The translations under genes and the position numbers were made by a program. Shown here piece by piece: positions 8,125 through 16,609 of a DNA stretch of 64,000 nucleotides. Below the pieces are notes generated by a model. That model worked only from the letters and a program-made list of their open reading frames with translations, was not told the origin of the DNA and searched no databases. How positions within the stretch are numbered: position 1 is the stretch's first letter; every line of letters starts with the position of its first letter. Origin of the DNA: Bacteroidota bacterium (GTDB lineage: Bacteria; Bacteroidota; Bacteroidia; Chitinophagales; Saprospiraceae); assembly GCA_020160935.1 (NCBI GenBank), contig JAIUPL010000006.1, forward strand, positions 124,001 to 188,000, read 5' to 3'.

Positions 8125-9309
8125 ATGAACCTAAAATACGAGCTGCGCGGGGTATCAGCCTCCAAAGATGAAGTGCATGCAGCCATCCAGCACCTGGACA
8201 AAGGCTTGTATCCCAATGCATTTTGCAAAATATTGCCCGACCTGGCAGCAGGAAGTGCGCGCCATTGCAACCTCCTGCATGCCGATACTGCCGGAACAAA
8301 AACGAGCCTGGCTTATCTGTACTGGCGCGAAACTGGCGACTTGTCAGTTTGGGCTGGCGTGGCCCAGGATGCCATCGTTATGAACCTCGACGACATGGCG
8401 TGCGTGGGCTGTACCAACAATATTCTGCTCAGCAGCACCATTGGGCGCAACAAAACATTGATCCCGGGAGAGGTCATTGCAGCAGTGATTCGTGGCACGT
8501 CCGATTTTGTAGAAAATATGAGCCGACACGGTGTACATATACATCAGGCAGGCGGCGAAACGGCAGACGTAGGTGACATCGTGCGTACCATTGATGTCGG
8601 TTTTACGGCATTTGCGCGCATGAAACGCAGCGATGTACTGGTAAATAATATCCGCCCGGGGGATGTCATTGTCGGACTTGCTTCTTTCGGGCAGTCCACC
8701 TACGAAAACACCTACAATGGCGGCATGGGTAGCAATGGCCTCACCGCTGCCCGACACGATGTGTTGTCAAAATTATACGCAGAGAAATACCCGGAAAGTT
8801 ATGACCCCCGTTTGCCAGATTCGGTAGTATATACTGGAAATCAGCAACTTACGAATTTGGTGGAAGTGCCCGGCGCCCAGGGGCCACAACAAATTCCAGT
8901 GGGCAAACTCATACTTTCTCCAACCAGAACCTACCTTCCGGTGTTACAGGAAGTGCTGCGCTTGCATCGGAAGAAAATTCACGGCCTGATACACGTAACG
9001 GGCGGCGGACAAACGAAAGTGCTTAAATTTGTCAAAGATGTACACATCGTCAAAGACAATCTATTTGAACTGCCACCGTTATTCCGCCTGATTCAGCAAA
9101 GCAGTGGCACCGAGTGGCGCGAGATGTATCAGGTATTCAATATGGGCCATCGAATGGAAATTTACGTATCGCCCAAAAATGCCGATGCCATACTGGCCAT
9201 TGCTGAAAAATACGGTATCGACGCCCGAATTCTTGGTCGTGTAAAAAGGGCCCAGGGAGAACGGGTAACCGTAAAATCGCCACAGGGCAAATTTGAATAC
9301 GAAGGTTAA
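8125..9309 (+). CDS. purM: Phosphoribosylformylglycinamidine cyclo-ligase (AIR synthase)
   Basis: A 394-residue PurM of the longer Bacteroidota type, forming aminoimidazole ribonucleotide from FGAM with ATP in purine synthesis. Visible landmarks are HADTAGTKTSLAYLYWRETGD near the N-terminus, DAIVMNLDDMACVGC, the HQAGGETADVGDIV nucleotide-binding segment, SFGQSTYENTYNGGMGSNGLTAARH, the GLIHVTGGGQTKVLKF motif and FNMGHRMEIYV near the C-terminus. The canonical protein is about 345 residues; the difference is an insertion in the second half. No promoter is recognisable in the repeat-filled leader, so read-through from the upstream gene is possible. Confidence 0.95.
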   Translation: MNLKYELRGVSASKDEVHAAIQHLDKGLYPNAFCKILPDLAAGSARHCNLLHADTAGTKTSLAYLYWRETGDLSVWAGVAQDAIVMNLDDMACVGCTNNILLSSTIGRNKTLIPGEVIAAVIRGTSDFVENMSRHGVHIHQAGGETADVGDIVRTIDVGFTAFARMKRSDVLVNNIRPGDVIVGLASFGQSTYENTYNGGMGSNGLTAARHDVLSKLYAEKYPESYDPRLPDSVVYTGNQQLTNLVEVPGAQGPQQIPVGKLILSPTRTYLPVLQEVLRLHRKKIHGLIHVTGGGQTKVLKFVKDVHIVKDNLFELPPLFRLIQQSSGTEWREMYQVFNMGHRMEIYVSPKNADAILAIAEKYGIDARILGRVKRAQGERVTVKSPQGKFEYEG

Positions 9310-9338
9310 ATGACAATATTCTAGAACACAATATAGCC

Positions 9339-9866
9339 ATGAGAAAGCACTTGCTTTTTGCACTCGTTTCGCTTGTTTTTCTCTCTTGCAAGCCAACCCC
9401 GGCCGATCTGGAAAAGAAACTCGTCGACCTGGACAAGGAAATCGGCGGCGCCAAAGCACCCAATAAAGAAAAGGCTGCTCAATTCATCCAGACTTCCGAA
9501 GAACTCGCAGCACTCGTACAATCTTCCGATCAGGAAAAATACGTCAATGTTTTGCTCAAGGCGGCTGGACTGGCCAAGGCCGTTGACAACCCAACAAAAG
9601 CCATCGAATTGTATAGCAAGGTATCGGAAGGATTGCCACAACACGCCAAGGCGCCCTCTGCACTGTTCATGCAGGCTTTTATCTACGAAAACGATATGGG
9701 GGAGATGCAAAAAGCCAAAACGACTTACGAATCTTTCCTGCAACGTTATCCTGGCGACCCTGACTTTGCTGATGATGCCCAAAACGCATTGAAAATGCTG
9801 GGCAAATCGCCGGAGGAAATCGTCAAGGAGTTTGAAAAAATGCAACAAGAGGTTAAAACGCAGTAA
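9339..9866 (+). CDS. TPR-containing lipoprotein
   Basis: A 175-residue protein with a short signal peptide ending in the lipobox LVFLSC (Cys at about 17). The mature part is helical and acidic, with TPR-like units around NPTKAIELYSKVSEGLPQHAKAPSALFMQAFIYENDMGEMQKAKTTYESFLQRYPGD. The repeat style matches the YfiO/Tol-Pal-associated class of small TPR lipoproteins, but no specific function can be assigned. Its TAA shares one base with the ATG of the next gene, so the two are translated from one message. Confidence 0.8.
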   Translation: MRKHLLFALVSLVFLSCKPTPADLEKKLVDLDKEIGGAKAPNKEKAAQFIQTSEELAALVQSSDQEKYVNVLLKAAGLAKAVDNPTKAIELYSKVSEGLPQHAKAPSALFMQAFIYENDMGEMQKAKTTYESFLQRYPGDPDFADDAQNALKMLGKSPEEIVKEFEKMQQEVKTQ

Positions 9867-10732
9867 TGAGTCCGTTCGGGCAACAACTCGAAACCTTTAT
9901 TCAGTCTGCCGATCCCGGGTGTCGGCTGCGCCTGGCTCCCACGCCTTCCGGTTATTTACATGCCGGTAATGCCCTGAATTTCATTTTTAACTGGATGCTT
10001 GCGCGCCGCAACAACGGCCGCTTGTTGCTGCGAATCGACGACCTCGATGCAGACCGAAAACGTTCTGCTTTCGTACAGGACGTGTTTGACAGTCTCCACT
10101 GGCTCGAACTGGATTGGGAAGAAGGGCCGCGCGATGAATCGGATTTTGAACAAAACTGGTCGCAACACCTCCGACTTTCCCTTTACCACTCAGAACTGCA
10201 AAAACTGCGCGAAACCGGACTGCTATTTGCCTGTCGAAAATCACGCAGCGACCTGGCGCCGTTTGGAGGCCAGTATCCGGAAACCTTTCGCGAGCAGGGA
10301 CTTTCACTCGACGACCCGGATGTCGCCTGGCGCATTAGAACGCCTGAAGGCTTTCCAATGCCCGATTTTATTGTGCGCCGCCGCGATGGTTTACCGGCCT
10401 ACCAGATAGCCAGCATGGCCGATGATGTGCATTTTGGCATTACATATGCCATCAGGGGCAACGACCTGGAAGCATCTACGCAGGCGCAAAGGTTTCTGGC
10501 TTCCTGTACAGGAAATGATATGTTCTTGAATATCAAATTTTTACACCATCCTTTGATCCTGGATACTGAAGGCGAAAAACTGTCCAAATCCGCAGGAGCC
10601 GCTTCCTTGCAGGCGATGCGAGCGGCCGGCATTTCACCTGAAATGGTACTAAGGCAGGCGGCTGATTTGCTGGGTTTACCGTCGGAGACAATAAAAACTG
10701 TTCAAAACCTGTTGAATTTTTTTCGAGGGTAA
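9866..10732 (+). CDS. Glutamyl-Q tRNA(Asp) synthetase-like protein
   Basis: A 288-residue truncated class I synthetase resembling GluQ, which glutamylates queuosine in tRNA(Asp). It has the catalytic core only: RLAPTPSGYLHAGNALNF (HIGH-type motif as HAGN), LLLRIDDLDADRKR, YQIASMADDVHFGITYAIRGNDL, and the KMSKS-type loop EKLSKSAG. The anticodon-binding domain of GluRS is missing, as in GluQ. Canonical GluQ binds zinc through several Cys in the middle; here only one Cys is present in that region (ACRKSRSD), so the zinc site appears lost. Its ATG overlaps the stop of the lipoprotein gene by one base. Confidence 0.8.
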   Translation: MSPFGQQLETFIQSADPGCRLRLAPTPSGYLHAGNALNFIFNWMLARRNNGRLLLRIDDLDADRKRSAFVQDVFDSLHWLELDWEEGPRDESDFEQNWSQHLRLSLYHSELQKLRETGLLFACRKSRSDLAPFGGQYPETFREQGLSLDDPDVAWRIRTPEGFPMPDFIVRRRDGLPAYQIASMADDVHFGITYAIRGNDLEASTQAQRFLASCTGNDMFLNIKFLHHPLILDTEGEKLSKSAGAASLQAMRAAGISPEMVLRQAADLLGLPSETIKTVQNLLNFFRG

Positions 10733-10893
10733 GAGCATGTTCGGGATTTTTTTGCCAGGCCTGAAAAGCGGCTTTTTTGCGCGTTTTTCACCTTTTTTCA
10801 CTTACATAGTCACCACTATGTGCATAAAAAAACGCGTAGAACGTACAAAAAATCCATCTTTTCAGAAGCAGGCAAAAAATCCCAAACATGCTC
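10733..10893. repeat. 161-bp imperfect palindrome between the GluQ-like gene and argS
   Basis: It begins right after the stop codon. The outer arms pair GAGCATGTT (10733) plus GGGATTTTTTTGCC with GGCAAAAAATCCC plus AACATGCTC (to 10893). Further inside, CTGAAAAG pairs with CTTTTCAG, GCGCGTTTTT with AAAAAAACGCG, and the tip is ACATAGT-cacc-ACTATGT (10804-10821). The whole block can fold as one long hairpin. Confidence 0.8.
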
Positions 10894-10900
10894 TAAAACG

Positions 10901-10925
10901 TTGGAGGGAAAAACTGCTACTTTTG
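10901..10925 (+). promoter_or_regulatory. Probable argS promoter
   Basis: TACTTTTG (10918-10925) matches the TAnnTTTG box exactly. A TTG at 10901-10903 is closer than usual (14 nt). The leader to the ATG at 10943 would be about 12 nt, which argues against the in-frame upstream start at 10820. Confidence 0.6.
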
Positions 10926-10942
10926 CGCCTCACTTTTTTCCT

Positions 10943-12796
10943 ATGCCCAATATTGTTTCCATTATCCAGGATGCTGTAGCGGCGGCTGTAACTGAATTGT
11001 ACGCCGAGCCCGTCGATGCCGCCAAGGTCCAGGTAAATTCCACACCGCCGGATTTTACCGGCGACTATTCCGTGGTGATTTTTCCCTTTGCCAAAATTGC
11101 AAAAAAAGCGCCCGATGCTGCCGCACAGGAAATTGGCGCGGCACTTCAGGCGCGTGTGTCCGAAATTCGCGCTTTCAATGTCGTAAAGGGTTTTTTGAAC
11201 CTTGAAATCAGCGATGCATACTGGCAACAGTTTCTGCAGGATACCGCTTCCGATCCTTCCTTTGGTCGCCAACCCAAAAACGGGAAAAAAGTGATGGTGG
11301 AGTTTTCTTCCCCCAACACCAACAAACCATTGCACCTCGGGCATATCCGTAATATTCTCCTGGGCTGGTCGTGCACGCAATTGCTGGAAGCAGCGGGCTA
11401 TGAAGTTGTGAAAACACAAATCATCAACGACCGTGGCGTGGCTATATGCAAAAGCATGGTGTCGTGGAAAAACTTCGGCGAAGGAAAAACGCCCGCCAGC
11501 GAAGGCATTAAAAGCGACCATTTCGTGGGGGATTACTACGTTTTGTTCGAGCAAAAAACAAAGGCAGAATACGAAGCCTGGCAACAAAGCGAGGCCGGGC
11601 AAGCCCTGCTAGCAGAAAAACAGAAACCAGGGCAAACGCCGGAAGCCTTTTTTAAGGATTTCAAAAACAAGTGGTTCAATGAATATTCCCAACTGGGCAG
11701 CGAAGTGCGAGATATGCTGCTGAAGTGGGAAAACCACGACCCGGAGACCATCGCGTTATGGAAAAAGATGAATGACTGGGTATATGAGGGTTTTGACAAA
11801 ACCTACAATGCCCTGGGCGTTTCATTCGATAAACTCTACTACGAAAGTGATACCTACCTGCTGGGTAAGGACATCGTGGAAGAAGGCCTTTCAAAAAACG
11901 TTTTTTTCAAAAAAGAAGACGGCTCGGTGTGGATCGACCTGACCGATGCCGGACACGACCAAAAAGTGGTGTTGCGCGCCGACGGCACATCTGTGTACAT
12001 TACTCAGGATATGGGAACGGCTCAGATGCGGCACCGCGAACTGGGTTGCGAACGTTATATTTACGTAGTAGCCGACGAGCAGAACTATCATTTTCAGGTA
12101 TTGTTTGAAGCCTTGAAAAGGTTGGGCGAACCGTACGCAAATGGGCTGTATCACCTTTCCTATGGCCTGGTAGAACTGCCTACCGGCAGGATGAAAACCC
12201 GGGAAGGAACGGTAGTTGACGCTGACGACCTCATTGCAGAAGTGCTGCGGATTGCTACCGAGCAAGCGGCCGAACGCAATGAAATTGACAATGCCTCTCA
12301 GACGGAACAGGCCGAAAACCTGCGAAAAATTGGCATGGGCGCCCTCAAATTCTTCATCATCAAGGTGCACCCGCGCAAAAAAATGATCTTCAATCCGGAA
12401 GAATCTGTCGACCTGCAAGGTCAGACAGGCCCTTACATTCAATACAGTTATGTTCGGATTCACAGGATGATGCTGCGCGTTCAAAACGATCATATCGACC
12501 TTTCCAAAGCCGTAGAATACTCCGGTATACAAGCGCAGGAAAAGGACTTGCTCGTTGCATTGCACCAGTACCCCTCAGTGGTGGAAGAAGCCGCACAGGC
12601 ATACGATCCTTCTCTGGTGGCCAACTACTGCTATGCCCTGGCTAAAAGTTATCACCGCTTCTACCACGAACTGAGCGTGCTGAATGCCGAAACGGAACCC
12701 GCCAAAGCATTTCGCCTGCAACTCAGCCAGACTGTGGGACAGGTACTGGCATCTGGAATGGCGTTGCTGGGTGTGGAAATGCCAGACAGGATGTAG
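10943..12796 (+). CDS. argS: Arginyl-tRNA synthetase
   Basis: A 617-residue class Ia synthetase that charges tRNA(Arg). It has the N-terminal Add-1 domain, the HIGH-type signature SSPNTNKPLHLGHIRNILLG, and the family's degenerate KMSKS loop (GRMKTREGTVV). The DALR anticodon-binding domain is at the C-terminus (YCYALAKSYHRFYHELSVL ending MALLGVEMPDRM). The ATG at 10943 (MPNIVSIIQDAV) is chosen because the longer frame would start upstream of the promoter box and inside a palindrome. It is followed 45 nt later by glnS. Confidence 0.97.
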   Translation: MPNIVSIIQDAVAAAVTELYAEPVDAAKVQVNSTPPDFTGDYSVVIFPFAKIAKKAPDAAAQEIGAALQARVSEIRAFNVVKGFLNLEISDAYWQQFLQDTASDPSFGRQPKNGKKVMVEFSSPNTNKPLHLGHIRNILLGWSCTQLLEAAGYEVVKTQIINDRGVAICKSMVSWKNFGEGKTPASEGIKSDHFVGDYYVLFEQKTKAEYEAWQQSEAGQALLAEKQKPGQTPEAFFKDFKNKWFNEYSQLGSEVRDMLLKWENHDPETIALWKKMNDWVYEGFDKTYNALGVSFDKLYYESDTYLLGKDIVEEGLSKNVFFKKEDGSVWIDLTDAGHDQKVVLRADGTSVYITQDMGTAQMRHRELGCERYIYVVADEQNYHFQVLFEALKRLGEPYANGLYHLSYGLVELPTGRMKTREGTVVDADDLIAEVLRIATEQAAERNEIDNASQTEQAENLRKIGMGALKFFIIKVHPRKKMIFNPEESVDLQGQTGPYIQYSYVRIHRMMLRVQNDHIDLSKAVEYSGIQAQEKDLLVALHQYPSVVEEAAQAYDPSLVANYCYALAKSYHRFYHELSVLNAETEPAKAFRLQLSQTVGQVLASGMALLGVEMPDRM

Positions 12797-12841
12797 AGAG
12801 GTGAGAGGTGAGAGGCCACAAAACCATTAAAAATTACGATT

Positions 12842-14521
12842 ATGAGCACAACGAATAATATAAGCAACGAACCTCTGAATTTTATAGAGGAAATCATAGA
12901 AGCCGACCTGGCTTCGGGTAAATTCAAAACGATCGCAACCCGATTCCCACCCGAACCAAACGGCTATCTCCATATTGGTCATGCCAAAAGCATTTGCCTC
13001 AATTTTGGTCTCGCATTGAAATATGGCGGCAAAACCAATCTGCGCTACGACGATACCAACCCTGTAACGGAAGACACAGAATACGTAGACAGTATTTTGG
13101 GCGACGTGCGCTGGCTTGGATTCGAACCTGCTCAGGTATTGTACGCATCCGATTACTTCGATCAATTGTACGAATGGGCCAAAGTGCTGATTGGCAAGGG
13201 CCGTGCTTATGTCGATTTTTCGACACCCGAAGAAGTGGCTGCTCAAAAAGGTACGCCTACCACGCCTGGCATTCCAAATTCATACCGCGATACTTCGCCG
13301 GAAGAAAATCTGGCACTGTTCGAACGTATGAAAAACGGTGAATTTCCGGACGGGCATTGTACCCTGCGCGCTAAAATTGACCTGGCATCTCCCAATATGC
13401 ACATGCGCGATCCTTATTTGTACCGAATCAAACATGCGCACCACCACCGCACAGGCGATAAATGGTGCATTTACCCCATGTACGACTGGGCACACGGTCA
13501 GAGCGACAGTATGGAGCAAATTACGCACTCCATTTGCACACTTGAATTTATTCCGCACCGCGAATTGTACGAGTGGTGCATTCGCGAACTGGACATATTC
13601 CCTTCCCGGCAGTACGAGTTTGCGCGGCTGAATCTTTCCTATACCGTTATGAGCAAACGCAAACTCAAACAACTGGTAGAAGAAAATTACGTGAGCGGCT
13701 GGGACGACCCTCGCATGCCCACCATCAGTGGCTTCCGACGCCGCGGATACACCCCGGAAAGTATCCGTGAGTTTGCCAACCGGATTGGTATTGCCAAACG
13801 CGACAACGTAATTGAAATGTCGCTGCTGGAATTTTGTATCCGGGAAGACCTGAACAAACGTGCCCTGCGCCGCTTTGCCGTTTTGAAACCGCTGAAAGTT
13901 GTAATTACGAACTACCCGGAAGGTGAAACACTTTGGCTCGAATCGGAAAACAACCCGGAAGATCCCAATGCTGGCAATCGCGAGTTGCCATTTTCACGCG
14001 AGATATACATTGAGCAGGACGATTTTATGGAAACACCGCCGCCCAAGTATTTCCGCCTGAAACCCGGAGGCATGGTGCGCCTGAAATCGGCCTTTATCAT
14101 CCAATGTGATTCAGTAGTAAAGGATTCCAATGGCGAAGTGACGGAAGTACATTGCACGTATATTCCCGAAAGTCGCTCCGGACAGGACACTTCAGGCCTG
14201 AAGGTACAGGGCGTTATTCACTGGCTTTCGGCCAACCATGCCCGGCGCGCCGAAGTGCGGCTCTACGACCGACTGTTCCAGGTAGAAGACCCTGCGGCAG
14301 AAGAAGATTTCAAATCTACTATAAATCCTCATTCGCTGGATGTGTTAGAGAATGCCATGATTGAACCTGCCCTGGCAGAGGTGGAAAGTGGTGAAAAATT
14401 CCAGTTTACACGATTGGGATATTTTTGTGTAGACGAGGACAGTACGCCTGAAAAGCCGGTTTTTAACCGTACCGTTACCTTGAAAGACGCATGGCAAAAA
14501 GAAGTCAAAAAACAGGGTTGA
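12842..14521 (+). CDS. glnS: Glutaminyl-tRNA synthetase
   Basis: A 559-residue class Ib synthetase that charges tRNA(Gln). It shows TRFPPEPNGYLHIGHAKSIC (HIGH motif), the tRNA acceptor-binding stretch YDWAHGQSDSMEQITHSICTLEF, the KMSKS-type loop YTVMSKRKLKQLV, and two C-terminal beta-barrel anticodon domains (VHWLS-type segment VIHWLSANHARRAEVRLYDRLF). A direct GlnRS means Gln-tRNA need not be made through GatCAB. The 45-nt gap from argS holds a short GAGAGGT direct repeat and no terminator, so both are likely co-transcribed. Confidence 0.97.
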   Translation: MSTTNNISNEPLNFIEEIIEADLASGKFKTIATRFPPEPNGYLHIGHAKSICLNFGLALKYGGKTNLRYDDTNPVTEDTEYVDSILGDVRWLGFEPAQVLYASDYFDQLYEWAKVLIGKGRAYVDFSTPEEVAAQKGTPTTPGIPNSYRDTSPEENLALFERMKNGEFPDGHCTLRAKIDLASPNMHMRDPYLYRIKHAHHHRTGDKWCIYPMYDWAHGQSDSMEQITHSICTLEFIPHRELYEWCIRELDIFPSRQYEFARLNLSYTVMSKRKLKQLVEENYVSGWDDPRMPTISGFRRRGYTPESIREFANRIGIAKRDNVIEMSLLEFCIREDLNKRALRRFAVLKPLKVVITNYPEGETLWLESENNPEDPNAGNRELPFSREIYIEQDDFMETPPPKYFRLKPGGMVRLKSAFIIQCDSVVKDSNGEVTEVHCTYIPESRSGQDTSGLKVQGVIHWLSANHARRAEVRLYDRLFQVEDPAAEEDFKSTINPHSLDVLENAMIEPALAEVESGEKFQFTRLGYFCVDEDSTPEKPVFNRTVTLKDAWQKEVKKQG

Positions 14522-14564
14522 GGTTTTAACACACTCTTCTGACGTTATTTCAGGCAGAAAATTT

Positions 14565-14572
14565 TAGGTTTG
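14565..14572 (+). promoter_or_regulatory. Candidate -7 box upstream of the T9SS protein at 14.7 kb
   Basis: TAGGTTTG matches TAnnTTTG and would give a leader of about 130 nt. A weaker box (TATCTTTA near 14671) lies closer to the start codon. Either could drive the gene. Confidence 0.4.
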
Positions 14573-14709
14573 CACCCTCAAAAGCCAACTATTGCAAACA
14601 CTCCATGAAAATATAGGCAAAATTTCGTCATTTCGAAGGTTTCTCTTCAAGGGCGCCGTTTTAACCTGTTATCTTTACCGTCATTTAAGACTAAAAACTT
14701 GTTTTGATC

Positions 14710-16545
14710 ATGAAGCAAATTACTACCAGCCTTCTGGCCTTCTGTGCCTTCTTTGCGCTTCTCGGCACTACGCAAGGCCAGGTTTTCTACCAACAACTTT
14801 TTGATGGCCCGGGCCTTCCTACCGGATGGACAACTACCGACCCTTCGGGTAATGGTGTGCTCTGGGAAAGATGCGACGACCCGTCTACTGACTGCCACGC
14901 CGACCTGGGTTACGATCTGTTCGCTGGCTCCGACAAAGACAATGGTTTTATGGTGTTGAATTCTGACGGCGCAGAACAGTTGGCTACTCCACACCAGAGC
15001 CGCCTCAACTCTGCTGCTATCGACTGCTCTGGCAAAAGCGAGGTGTATATCACGTTTGAGCACCAGATTGGTGTATACGACTACGACGCCGATGACAATG
15101 CCAAATTGTTTGTCAGCAACAATGGTACGACCTGGACACCATACCAACTGTTTGAAGGTATTACAGGCAGCACGACTGCCAATCGTTTCTCCGACAACCC
15201 GACGCTTACATTCCTGGATATCTCCAGCGTGGCTGCCAACCAGTCTACGGTTTACCTCCGTTGGGAATGGGTAGGTAACTACGAATACTGGTGGACACTC
15301 GACAAGGTTGAACTGACTACTATCAACCCTGCACCTGCCAATGACCTGACAGTTGCCGGTTTCTTCTACCCAGTTTCCAGTTATGCTACGCCAGCATCAC
15401 AAATTGCTGTCGACACTTTCGGTTTTTCCGCGTACATCACCAACAGCGGTACTGCGCTGCAGAACAACGTAAAAGTGTATGCATACGTACTGGAATATGA
15501 TGCAACCAGCGGTCAGTTGATCGGCGTTATTCACACGGACAGTGTATCCATTCCTGCCCTGGCTGATGGAGTTGACAGTTTCCTGATGGACATCCCTGGC
15601 CAATTTGTTCCTGATCTGCCAGTTGGCTTGTACGCCGTTGCTTACGAAGTTGTTGCAGATGCTCCGGATGAAATTACTACAGACAATTTCGATGGTGATT
15701 TCTTCGAGGTAACCGACCTGCTTTTCGCAAAAGAAAATGGCCCACAAACGGCATCACGTCCTGCTTCGGGCGGTGACTATGCAGTAGGTAACTACTACCG
15801 CATGGGCGACTATGATGAGACCTTTGATAAATTCAGTGCGCTGGGCGCTACGATTTGTTACGCGGTGGATCCTCCGCTGACACCTGGCGACGTGAATGTA
15901 GAAGTCAACCTGTATCGCATCAATGATGATGTACTGGAAGATTTCTCCAACTTTGAAGATGATGGTTCAAGCATGACTCTGATCGCTACCGGTTCTTTGG
16001 ACGCACCGGACAATGCTGAAAACTATGACCTGCAGGACGTAGAAATTTACGACTTCAACACTGCTGAAGTTGGTACTGAACTGGAGCCAAATGGCCGCTA
16101 TATCCTGTCTGCTGGTTACGCTAATGAAAGCGCTGACGCATTCCAGGCTACCAACAGCAATGTAAATCACCCGGGTATTTCCACCATTCTTTACATCGGT
16201 GGCACATGGGGTGGTAACTATGTTGGCGACCCGAACCCGGTAATTCGCATGAATCTTGAACTGACTGTTGCAACTGACGAAAAACCGTTGGTAGAAACGG
16301 CTCTGACAGTTTCTCCGAACCCGACCAGCGATTTTGTAAACCTGAAAGTGAAATTCGATGAGCCAACCAACGCTACTGTTACGCTGGCTAACATCGATGG
16401 CCGCGTGATCCGTACGGAAAATCGCAAAGGTATGCTCGACGAAACGGTAACGTATCAGACGAAAGACCTGGCTGCTGGAACCTACCTGGCTCGTATCGCT
16501 ACGGCTAAAGGTACCCGCACCCTGAAATTCGTTGTTCAGCACTAA
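14710..16545 (+). CDS. Secreted protein with T9SS type A sorting domain
   Basis: A 611-residue exported protein. A Sec signal peptide (MKQITTSLLAFCAFFALLGTT) is followed by a MAM/choice-of-anchor-J-like jellyroll domain (QQLFDGPGLPTGWTTTDP, residues about 25-200). A CARDB-like beta-sandwich comes next (ASQIAVDTFGFSAYITNSGTA), then a module shared with the two PA-domain proteins at 40.7 and 42.7 kb. The end is a type A sorting domain (VSPNPTSDFVNLKV to GTRTLKFVVQH). It is expected to cross the outer membrane by the type IX system and stay on the surface. ATG 14710 is chosen over TTG 14704. No enzymatic motif is visible. Confidence 0.85.
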   Translation: MKQITTSLLAFCAFFALLGTTQGQVFYQQLFDGPGLPTGWTTTDPSGNGVLWERCDDPSTDCHADLGYDLFAGSDKDNGFMVLNSDGAEQLATPHQSRLNSAAIDCSGKSEVYITFEHQIGVYDYDADDNAKLFVSNNGTTWTPYQLFEGITGSTTANRFSDNPTLTFLDISSVAANQSTVYLRWEWVGNYEYWWTLDKVELTTINPAPANDLTVAGFFYPVSSYATPASQIAVDTFGFSAYITNSGTALQNNVKVYAYVLEYDATSGQLIGVIHTDSVSIPALADGVDSFLMDIPGQFVPDLPVGLYAVAYEVVADAPDEITTDNFDGDFFEVTDLLFAKENGPQTASRPASGGDYAVGNYYRMGDYDETFDKFSALGATICYAVDPPLTPGDVNVEVNLYRINDDVLEDFSNFEDDGSSMTLIATGSLDAPDNAENYDLQDVEIYDFNTAEVGTELEPNGRYILSAGYANESADAFQATNSNVNHPGISTILYIGGTWGGNYVGDPNPVIRMNLELTVATDEKPLVETALTVSPNPTSDFVNLKVKFDEPTNATVTLANIDGRVIRTENRKGMLDETVTYQTKDLAAGTYLARIATAKGTRTLKFVVQH

Positions 16546-16568
16546 TTCAACGAATACCCGAATAATTG

Positions 16569-16609
16569 GCGGGTTGAATCGGTTAGCCGGTTCAACCCGC
16601 TATTTTTTT
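16569..16609. terminator. Bidirectional terminator between convergent genes
   Basis: GCGGGTTGAA (16569-16578) pairs with TTCAACCCGC (16591-16600), followed by TATTTTTTTA. The stop codon of the minus-strand glycosyltransferase (16600-16602) overlaps the end of the stem. Confidence 0.8.

Noticed and set aside
10820-10942. Upstream start of argS giving 41 extra residues
   Set aside because: The extension is basic, low-similarity and precedes the promoter box; the ATG at 10943 matches the family start.
12797-12822. GAGAGGT direct repeat between argS and glnS
   Set aside because: Only three short units with no arm structure; too small to call a repeat element.
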